From Candidatus Bipolaricaulota bacterium (GTDB taxonomy: Bacteria; Bipolaricaulota; Bipolaricaulia; RBG-16-55-9): a stretch of DNA of 13,718 nt. How positions within the stretch are numbered: position 1 is the first letter of the stretch; every line of letters starts with the position of its first letter. Positions 6,799 to 13,718 of the stretch are shown here, piece by piece. The notes below the pieces were generated by a model. That model was not told the origin of the DNA and ran no database searches. It saw only the letters and a list, made by a program, of their open reading frames with translations. The translations under genes were made by a program, and so were the position numbers. The stretch is taken from contig JAHEOA010000049.1 in the NCBI GenBank assembly GCA_018609825.1, positions 1-13,718 on the forward strand, written 5' to 3'.

Positions 6799-7398
6799 AT
6801 GCCGACGCTGACGATTCTGGGCGAGAAGGAGATCGAGCTGGAAGAGGGCGTCAACCTCCTGACGTTCCTGCAGACGAACAACTGGGACCAGAACCTCCCG
6901 GCGACCTGCGGGGGCCGCGGGACGTGCGCCACGTGCGCCGTCCGCGTGACCGAGGGCGGCGGCGAGCCCAACGCCGCCGAGAACGCCATGCTCAAGGACC
7001 GCATCGAGAAGGGCTGGCGGCTCTCCTGTCAGCTCGACATGGAGGACGACCTCGTGGTCGAGGTCCCCGGCTACGAGGTGCCCGACTCGCTGGAGATCGA
7101 CCCCGAGATGCTCGTGGACATCCTCGACTACTGCGTCGAGCACGTCCCCTTCGCCGAGATTCCCTCGTCCGAGCGCATCGATCGAGATCGCGTCCTGGAT
7201 CTGCGCCGGCGGGCGGCGGCGCTGGTCGACGGCGGCGGGGACCCGCTCGACTTCAAGGTGCTCAGCGACCTGTTGATCTATCTGGTGCGGCACGACCTGC
7301 TGCGCGAGATCCCGTCGCGGCACCCGTTTACGGCCAAGACCATCGACATGATGCTGCAGAATTTCTCAACCCGGATTCCGGAGACGGCGTTTGTGTAG
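6799..7398 (+). CDS. [2Fe-2S] ferredoxin with a C-terminal helical domain of unknown function
   Basis: A 199-residue soluble protein. Residues 1-95 form a [2Fe-2S] ferredoxin of the NqrF/adrenodoxin spacing type, with C37, C43, C46 and C77 (TCGGRGTCATC and RLSCQLDMEDD). Residues about 96-199 are predicted helical, contain no further cluster motif and match no domain I can name; C112 is a lone extra cysteine. The ferredoxin half resembles the cluster domain of the preceding membrane gene, suggesting duplication followed by separate fusion. ATG 6799 is preferred over ATG 6790 because GAGGA (6786-6790) lies eight bases upstream. Sitting inside the operon, it is a likely soluble electron carrier or docking subunit for the complex; this is inference. 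Confidence 0.88.
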   Translation: MPTLTILGEKEIELEEGVNLLTFLQTNNWDQNLPATCGGRGTCATCAVRVTEGGGEPNAAENAMLKDRIEKGWRLSCQLDMEDDLVVEVPGYEVPDSLEIDPEMLVDILDYCVEHVPFAEIPSSERIDRDRVLDLRRRAAALVDGGGDPLDFKVLSDLLIYLVRHDLLREIPSRHPFTAKTIDMMLQNFSTRIPETAFV

Positions 7399-7416
7399 AG
7401 GGGCAATCTTGGATGG

Positions 7417-7449
7417 GCCCCGCGCTTAGGGGCGATGGCGAGGATCGCC
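7417..7449 (+). other. Two mutually exclusive hairpins before subunit IV
   Basis: The 87-nt gap between the ferredoxin and subunit IV genes contains GCCCC (7417-7421) with GGGGC (7429-7433), and GGCGAT (7431-7436) with ATCGCC (7444-7449). The two stems share bases and cannot form together. There is no T-run, so this is not an obvious terminator; it could set mRNA stability between segments of the operon. Confidence 0.3.
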
Positions 7450-7485
7450 CGGACCGTGACGCATCCTGACTGAAAGGGGGCTCGC

Positions 7486-7950
7486 ATGGACGACGAAGAG
7501 GTCCTCATGTATCCGTACTATCTCTACGTCGTGGTCATCATCCTCTTCGTGCTGGTGGCCGGGCTCAGCGTCTACGCCCTGTTCGTGGACGCCCCGCTGG
7601 AGCAGGCGGCCACGCCGGACTTCACGCCGAACCCGGAGAAGGCGCCCTGGTACCTGCTCGGCATCCAGGAGCTGCTGGCGCAGGCCCCCAATCTCGGTGG
7701 CTTCCTCAACTCCATCGCGCTGGGCGGCGTTATCGCCCCCGCGGTCTTCGTGGTCTTCTGGATGGCGCTGCCGTTCATCGAGCCCTACATCGAGGTCTTC
7801 AACAAGGGCGAGGCGCCGGGGCGGCGGCTGCGCAAGCGGCCGGTCTCGGTGACGCTGTTCACGCTCTCCATCGTGGTCTACGTGGCGCTCATCATCGTCG
7901 GCACGTACTTCCGCGGGCCCAACTGGGAGTTCGTGTTGCCCTGGAACTGA
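7486..7950 (+). CDS. petD: Cytochrome b subunit IV-like protein (C-terminal cytochrome b)
   Basis: A 154-residue protein with three predicted membrane helices (about 11-33, 76-97, 119-140), matching helices E-G of cytochrome b and completing the quinol-oxidation (Qo) site begun by the b6-like subunit. The Qo motif, PEWY in the canonical family, reads APWY (53-56) within NPEKAPWYLLGIQELL. The C-terminus FRGPNWEFVLPW resembles that of bacterial menaquinol-type cytochrome b/c proteins, but no heme c motif (CxxCH) is present. AAAGGGGG (7473-7480) lies five bases before the ATG. It ends the operon, separated from its b6 partner by four Rnf/Nqr-like genes. Confidence 0.93.
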   Translation: MDDEEVLMYPYYLYVVVIILFVLVAGLSVYALFVDAPLEQAATPDFTPNPEKAPWYLLGIQELLAQAPNLGGFLNSIALGGVIAPAVFVVFWMALPFIEPYIEVFNKGEAPGRRLRKRPVSVTLFTLSIVVYVALIIVGTYFRGPNWEFVLPWN

Positions 7951-7972
7951 CCGTGGCCACATCGCCACACGG
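7951..7972 (+). terminator. Possible hairpin terminator after subunit IV
   Basis: Directly after the subunit IV stop, GTGGC (7953-7957) pairs with GCCAC (7964-7968) around a six-base loop, extended by CC (7951-7952) and GG (7971-7972) across two unpaired bases. No T-tract follows, so termination here is only a suggestion. The inferred IS110 end lies immediately downstream. Confidence 0.3.
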
Positions 7973-7995
7973 CCTGTCAGCAACTGTGTCTGAGG

Positions 7996-9118
<1,123 letters not shown>

Positions 9119-9124
9119 CAGAGC

Positions 9125-9130
9125 ATTATA
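9125..9130 (-). promoter_or_regulatory. -10 box for the putative bridge RNA and transposase
   Basis: A perfect TATAAT lies on the minus strand (9130-9125) just upstream of the structured region; transcription would begin near 9118. No good -35 hexamer lies 16-18 bp upstream, so the promoter is probably weak in the integrated element. Confidence 0.45.
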
Positions 9131-9170
9131 CAAACGGATAAATCGCGGATTATCGGATGAGGGGATGAGC

Positions 9171-9203
9171 GGCCCAACAGCCATCGGGACGCCTGCTGTG
9201 GCC
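9171..9203. terminator. Possible terminator hairpin downstream of the KhpB-like gene
   Basis: GGCC (9171-9174) and ACAGC (9177-9181) pair with GCTGT (9195-9199) and GGCC (9200-9203), giving nine base pairs with a two-base bulge and a 13-base loop. It begins 26 nt past the KhpB-like stop codon on the minus strand. There is no U-tract. The inferred end of the IS110 element falls inside it, so the present stem may partly be a product of insertion. Confidence 0.3.
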
Positions 9204-9228
9204 TTGCCGTGATCTGCTAAGCCGTTGC

Positions 9229-9723
9229 CTATCCGATGTCAGAGCGGTCCGATGCGTCGTCAGAGGATGACGTTTTGACGGGCTCGATGACGATGCGACG
9301 CTTGTTGCCCCGCCCCACGCTGTAGGTCTTGACGTCAGTGAAGTCGCTGAGCGCCTCGTGGACGGCCTTGCGCTCGAACGCCGCCATGGGGTCGAGCTCG
9401 ACCTTGCGGTCGCGCTGCAGGGCGTCCTGAGCCCAGGCCCGAGCGTCGGCGCGCAGTTCGGTCAGTTGGGCCTTGCGGCGCCCGTTGACGTCGAGCTCGA
9501 TGTGGACGCGCTCGTCGTGTTGGCGACGCAGGGCGATCTCGGCGAGATACCCCAACGAGCGCAACGTCTGGGGATCGGCCTCCGCGAACGCCTGGATGCC
9601 CTGGAGGTTGAGGCCCAGCTCGCGCTCGGTCTCGCGGAAGACCTCGATCTGCCCGGTCTCTCCCAAGATTTCCAGGAGCTCGTAGAAGTAGTTGCGGGCG
9701 GCGTCCACGGCCTCCGGCTTCAT
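9229..9723 (-). CDS. khpB: KhpB/Jag-like RNA-binding protein (KH plus R3H domains)
   Basis: A 164-residue protein resembling the C-terminal two domains of KhpB (Jag/EloR), an RNA-binding regulator commonly encoded next to yidC. The R3H domain is clear: FERKAVHEAL with R118 and H122, then VKTYSVGRGNKRRIVIEP (131-148). The KH-like region (about 25-108) keeps the framework (QTLRSLGYL, VHIELDVNGRRKAQL), but where Jag proteins carry the RNA-gripping GKRG loop this one reads EADP (48-51). The N-terminal Jag domain is absent. A Ser/Asp-rich tail ends the protein. It starts within the yidC stop (ATGA), so translation is coupled to yidC. Family confidence is high from the R3H part and synteny. Confidence 0.88.
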   Translation of the reverse strand: MKPEAVDAARNYFYELLEILGETGQIEVFRETERELGLNLQGIQAFAEADPQTLRSLGYLAEIALRRQHDERVHIELDVNGRRKAQLTELRADARAWAQDALQRDRKVELDPMAAFERKAVHEALSDFTDVKTYSVGRGNKRRIVIEPVKTSSSDDASDRSDIG

Positions 9724-11744
9724 GAGGAGCGCTCGTCCTCGTCGTCGCCGTCCGGGTTGTTGGCCTCGGGCATCTCCGGGGTCTGGTCCAGGCGCTCCGC
9801 ATCAAGGGCCGCGGCCTCCGCGTCGGCCGTTCCCGTCGCGTCCTTCGCGTCTCTCGCCTCCGTCGTTTGGGCCGCCTCCGCGGCGGCCTTCTTGGCCTTC
9901 TCCTGGTTGATCTCCCACTTGACGAAGACCTGCTGGCTCACCTGGACCACGTTGGTGAGGAAGTAGTACATCCACAACCCCGCCGGGAAGTTGTGGAGCA
10001 TGACGAGCATGAAGCCGCCCATGAAGACCATCATGGCGTTCTGCTGCCCGGCGCTCTGCGGCGACGACGACTGCATGGGGTTGGTCCGGGTCTGCAGCAC
10101 GAGCGTCCCGACGGTCAGGATCATGATGATCCAGGTGGGGTCCTGCATGGCCAGGTCCGGCATCCAGAGAAACCCGGGGCTCAGGTGGATGGCCTCGGCG
10201 TTCTCGATAATGGCCCGATACAACAGGATCAGTATGGGAAGCTGGACCAGCATGGGCAGACAGCCGCTGAGCGGGTTGACGCCCTCCTCGCGCATGAGCT
10301 CCATCTGCTTCTGCTGCATCGACTGGCGGTTCTCGCGATCGCGCTTGCGGAGGGCTTCCTCGCTCCAGTTGGGATGGAGCTCCTTCAGCTTCTTGTAGTT
10401 GGGATACTTCTCCCGCAGCTGCTGCAGCTTGGGACTGAACTCCTGCATCTTGCTCATGTTGTGGAACTGCTTGCGCATGAGCGGAAAGAGCGCGATCCGC
10501 GTGACGAGCGTAAACAGGATGATCGCCCAGCCGTAGTTGCCCGTCCAGCTGAAAAACCAGTTGAGCATCTGGCCCACATAAATGACGAACTGGCTGAGGA
10601 AACCGGGCGGGGCGAGATCGCCCAACCCGAGCTGCCGCAGCAGCAGATGCTTCGAGCGGCCGCCGACCGCGTCGAGGTTGACGGCGTAGCGTTCCCCGGG
10701 CTCGAGCGTCAGCGGCGCCAATTGGGCCTGCAGGGCCCCGTTGGCCGTGCGGGCCCGCCAGCCTTCGGCCGCGTTCAGGCCTCGCACGAAGAACGTGAGG
10801 GCCTGACCCTTGAAGCCGAGGCCTTGAATGCGATCGGTCTCGCCCACATCGTCCTGGATTTCGCCGTCGACGAGGAACCGGGTCTGGGCGTTGAAGTCGG
10901 GATCTTGGCCGACCCCGGGGCCGAGCGTCAGCCGGAGGCCGTCGGCCATTTGGACGGGGGCCTCGCCCGTGTTCTCCAGCGTCAGCTCGGTGCGGAAGTG
11001 ATAGGTCGGGTTGTTGGTGAAGCGGAACGCCTTCGTGATCCGGATGTCGTTCGTCTCGCCGGTCATGGTGACCGTCGTCGCATCGCGCCCGCGATCGACG
11101 TTGACCTCGTGCGCCAGGTCGGCCGTCGATTCCCCATCCAGGATCAGCTCGAACGGGAACTGCGGTCTGAACGCCCGATCCAGCAGGTCCTCGGCGCCCA
11201 GCGACGTCGCCGCAAGCAAGTCAGCCAACGTCCGATCGGCGAGGTCGGCGAAGCCCTCGACGCCATATTCTGCCCGGAGATCGCGCACGGCGTCGGCGCC
11301 GAAGGCGTCCTTGAGCTGGGTCATCGATCGCCCCAAGATCTGCGCGGCCTGCTCCAGCGTCAGGGCCGTCAACGCGTCGATGGACTCGAGGCCGACCTGG
11401 CTCAAGACGTCGTCGGTATCGTTCGTGTAATTCCGGGGGAGATCGCCGTTCTCGCCGTTGACGGTGGTGGTCGCCAGGACGTCCTTGGGGGGCCAGGGCG
11501 TCGGGAAGAACAACGCGGTCTGCAACGGCACGAAGTGAATATAGACGCTCTTGAGCCGTCCGCCCTCGGCCGATACGAGGAAGTCGTTCAACGAGGTGCG
11601 GACGTTGACCTCGTCCGGGGCATCGTCGCGTCGGCGAACGTCCGCCTCGGGCGCTTGAGCGGCCACGGGGCTGCCCAGCCCGATCAGCAGCGCGATGCCA
11701 AGGACCAGCGATATGGAGTGAGACAGGCGCGGGCGGTCTGCCAC
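9720..11744 (-). CDS. yidC: Membrane protein insertase YidC
   Basis: With the preferred GTG start at 11744 this is a 674-residue YidC, which inserts and folds inner-membrane proteins with or without SecYEG. After MADRPRLSHS comes a hydrophobic segment ending in VAAQAPEA that looks like a cleavable signal, then a large periplasmic domain (about 40-380) and the Oxa1-type core: WFFSWTGNYGWAII, TRIALFPL with the groove arginine R416, GVNPLSGCLPMLVQLPIL and the final helices. The tail is charged, Ala/Glu/Asp-rich. Odd: a helical insertion in the periplasmic domain (about 113-192) and an elongated first cytoplasmic loop. The frame stays open to ATG 11798 and ATG 11852, but those lie upstream of or inside a likely promoter and encode no YidC-like sequence. 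ATGA overlap with khpB follows. Confidence 0.93.
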   Translation of the reverse strand: MADRPRLSHSISLVLGIALLIGLGSPVAAQAPEADVRRRDDAPDEVNVRTSLNDFLVSAEGGRLKSVYIHFVPLQTALFFPTPWPPKDVLATTTVNGENGDLPRNYTNDTDDVLSQVGLESIDALTALTLEQAAQILGRSMTQLKDAFGADAVRDLRAEYGVEGFADLADRTLADLLAATSLGAEDLLDRAFRPQFPFELILDGESTADLAHEVNVDRGRDATTVTMTGETNDIRITKAFRFTNNPTYHFRTELTLENTGEAPVQMADGLRLTLGPGVGQDPDFNAQTRFLVDGEIQDDVGETDRIQGLGFKGQALTFFVRGLNAAEGWRARTANGALQAQLAPLTLEPGERYAVNLDAVGGRSKHLLLRQLGLGDLAPPGFLSQFVIYVGQMLNWFFSWTGNYGWAIILFTLVTRIALFPLMRKQFHNMSKMQEFSPKLQQLREKYPNYKKLKELHPNWSEEALRKRDRENRQSMQQKQMELMREEGVNPLSGCLPMLVQLPILILLYRAIIENAEAIHLSPGFLWMPDLAMQDPTWIIMILTVGTLVLQTRTNPMQSSSPQSAGQQNAMMVFMGGFMLVMLHNFPAGLWMYYFLTNVVQVSQQVFVKWEINQEKAKKAAAEAAQTTEARDAKDATGTADAEAAALDAERLDQTPEMPEANNPDGDDEDERSS

Positions 11745-11782
11745 GATAGGTTGAAAGGGCCTCCCGATCAGAATTCGCGCCC

Positions 11783-11811
11783 AGTCTAGTTCCGACATGC
11801 GGGGATTGCAA
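11783..11811 (-). promoter_or_regulatory. Candidate yidC promoter
   Basis: On the minus strand TTGCAA (11811-11806), a 17-bp spacer and TAGACT (11788-11783) each match four of six consensus bases. Transcription would begin near 11776, just upstream of the GTG at 11744 and downstream of the two alternative ATGs. This supports the shorter YidC. Confidence 0.4.
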
Positions 11812-11856
11812 CTGGGCCCTTGACCCAGGTCATCGAAGGGGGCGTCCGTCATGTGC

Positions 11857-11862
11857 TACGAT
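11857..11862 (+). promoter_or_regulatory. Possible -10 element for a near-leaderless ribE transcript
   Basis: TACGAT (11857-11862) would place the start of transcription near 11869-11870, coinciding with the A of the MFTGIV start codon. No acceptable -35 hexamer lies 15-19 bp upstream, so this is weak evidence. I see no FMN riboswitch in the 125 nt between yidC and ribE. Confidence 0.25.
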
Positions 11863-11869
11863 GCGGAGA

Positions 11870-12487
11870 ATGTTCACCGGGATTGTCCGACATTGCGGCG
11901 AGCTGCGTGAGCGCCGCGATGACCGTTTGGCGGTGCACGCGCCGTCGATGCTCGGCCAGCTGTCCCTGGGCGACAGCCTGGCCGTCAACGGCGTTTGCCT
12001 GACGGTTGTGGACATCGACCCGACCGAGGCGACGTTCGCCGTGGAGCTGAGCCCGCAGACGCGGCGTCGAACCGCGCTCGATGGGTATTCCGCGGGCGAG
12101 GCGGTCAACTTGGAGCTGCCGTTGGCGCCGGCGGATCGCTTGGGCGGGCACTTCGTCCAGGGCCACGTCGACGCCGTCGGCGAAATCGAGGCCATCGAAC
12201 CGCAGGCCGAGCACCGCGAGTTCACGTTTGCGGTGGCCCCCTGCTACGATGAGCTGCTGGTCGAGAAGGGATCGGTGGCGATCGACGGGATCAGCTTGAC
12301 GTGCTACGACGTCGATGCGGGGCGCTTCCGCGTGGCCGTCATCCCCCACACGCTGCGTGAGACGACCTTGCAGGGGCTTTCCCCAGGGGCTAGAGTGAAT
12401 GTCGAATTTGACATGATCGGCAAATACGTGCAGAAGCAACTGAGAAACGCCGATCTGAGGGTGAACCCGGCGTCGACGCGGCGATAG
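11870..12487 (+). CDS. ribE: Riboflavin synthase, alpha subunit
   Basis: A 205-residue cytoplasmic enzyme that dismutates two 6,7-dimethyl-8-ribityllumazine molecules into riboflavin and a pyrimidinedione. Two tandem lumazine-binding domains are visible. The first (1-~95) has the near-invariant MFTGIV start, GDSLAVNGVCLTV and GGHFVQGHVD. The second (~98-195) has KGSVAIDGISLT, IPHTLRETTL and VNVEFDMIGKYV. Length is typical. The start is set at ATG 11870 because the family begins MFTGIV; an ATG three codons upstream (11861) is possible, as GGAG lies too close to 11870 to act as a normal ribosome-binding site. It precedes ribBA by 61 nt in a short riboflavin operon, which makes FMN precursor for flavoproteins such as the NqrB/RnfD-like protein. 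Confidence 0.96.
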   Translation: MFTGIVRHCGELRERRDDRLAVHAPSMLGQLSLGDSLAVNGVCLTVVDIDPTEATFAVELSPQTRRRTALDGYSAGEAVNLELPLAPADRLGGHFVQGHVDAVGEIEAIEPQAEHREFTFAVAPCYDELLVEKGSVAIDGISLTCYDVDAGRFRVAVIPHTLRETTLQGLSPGARVNVEFDMIGKYVQKQLRNADLRVNPASTRR

Positions 12488-12548
12488 GGCTCGCCGGCGC
12501 TGACCTGATGGACGTTACAGGAGCAAGCAAAGCGAGGTGCACCTGCCC

Positions 12549-13718
<1,170 letters not shown>

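Noticed and set aside
1847..7950. A complete classical Rnf or Na+-NQR operon
   Set aside because: Only RnfC-, NqrB/RnfD- and ferredoxin-type genes are present; RnfA/E/G, NqrA/C/D/E and the NqrF reductase domain are missing, and the rest of the operon is cytochrome bc/b6f-type.
9135..9158. Three CGGAT repeats near the IS110 promoter (9135, 9146, 9154)
   Set aside because: Very short, with irregular spacing and no partner structure; not enough to call a binding site or repeat array. No CRISPR-like array or tRNA was seen anywhere in the window.
9867..11789. Plus-strand open frame of 640 codons opposite yidC
   Set aside because: Antisense shadow of YidC, which has clear family motifs; no recognisable domain or promoter.
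11745..11869. FMN riboswitch upstream of the riboflavin genes
   Set aside because: I looked for the conserved RFN element sequence blocks in the 125-nt gap and saw none.

Overview
The window is GC-rich bacterial DNA with tightly packed genes. YidC has a large periplasmic domain between its N-terminal hydrophobic segment and its insertase core, which is the Gram-negative arrangement. The quinol-oxidising complex uses a split cytochrome b (b6-type plus subunit IV). I cannot name the phylum from sequence alone; split b6/subunit IV genes and NPxKAPWY-type subunit IV proteins occur in several Gram-negative phyla.

Layout: (1) 83-1561, minus: an aldehyde dehydrogenase. (2) 1562-1846: a divergent promoter region with a perfect sigma-70 promoter (TTGACA, 17 bp, TATAAT) firing rightwards. 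(3) 1847-7950, plus: a seven-gene apparent operon coding for a Rieske protein, cytochrome b6-like subunit, RnfC-like protein, NqrB/RnfD-like flavoprotein, a membrane protein joining an NqrF-like [2Fe-2S] domain to an RnfB-like [4Fe-4S] motif, a second soluble [2Fe-2S] ferredoxin with an unknown C-terminal domain, and subunit IV. (4) about 7979-9180: an IS110-family insertion sequence with its transposase on the minus strand and a structured non-coding region that looks like a bridge RNA. (5) 9229-11744, minus: yidC followed by a khpB/jag-like gene with ATGA overlap. (6) 11870 to the right edge, plus: ribE and ribBA for riboflavin synthesis; ribBA runs off the window.

The main discovery candidate is region 3. 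Two normally separate machines are interleaved in one transcription unit: the two halves of a b6-type cytochrome b (genes 2 and 7) bracket a reduced Rnf/Nqr module (genes 3-6), with the Rieske gene first. The Rnf/Nqr ion-pumping partners RnfA/E or NqrD/E, RnfG/NqrC, NqrA and the NADH-oxidising half of NqrF are absent, and no cytochrome c or f gene is present. I infer a membrane supercomplex feeding electrons from a soluble donor (ferredoxin, or NAD(P)H if the altered RnfC site still works) through Fe-S and flavin centres into, or out of, the quinone/Rieske-cytochrome b unit. The sequence shows the gene set and cofactor motifs; assembly, donor, acceptor and direction are inference.
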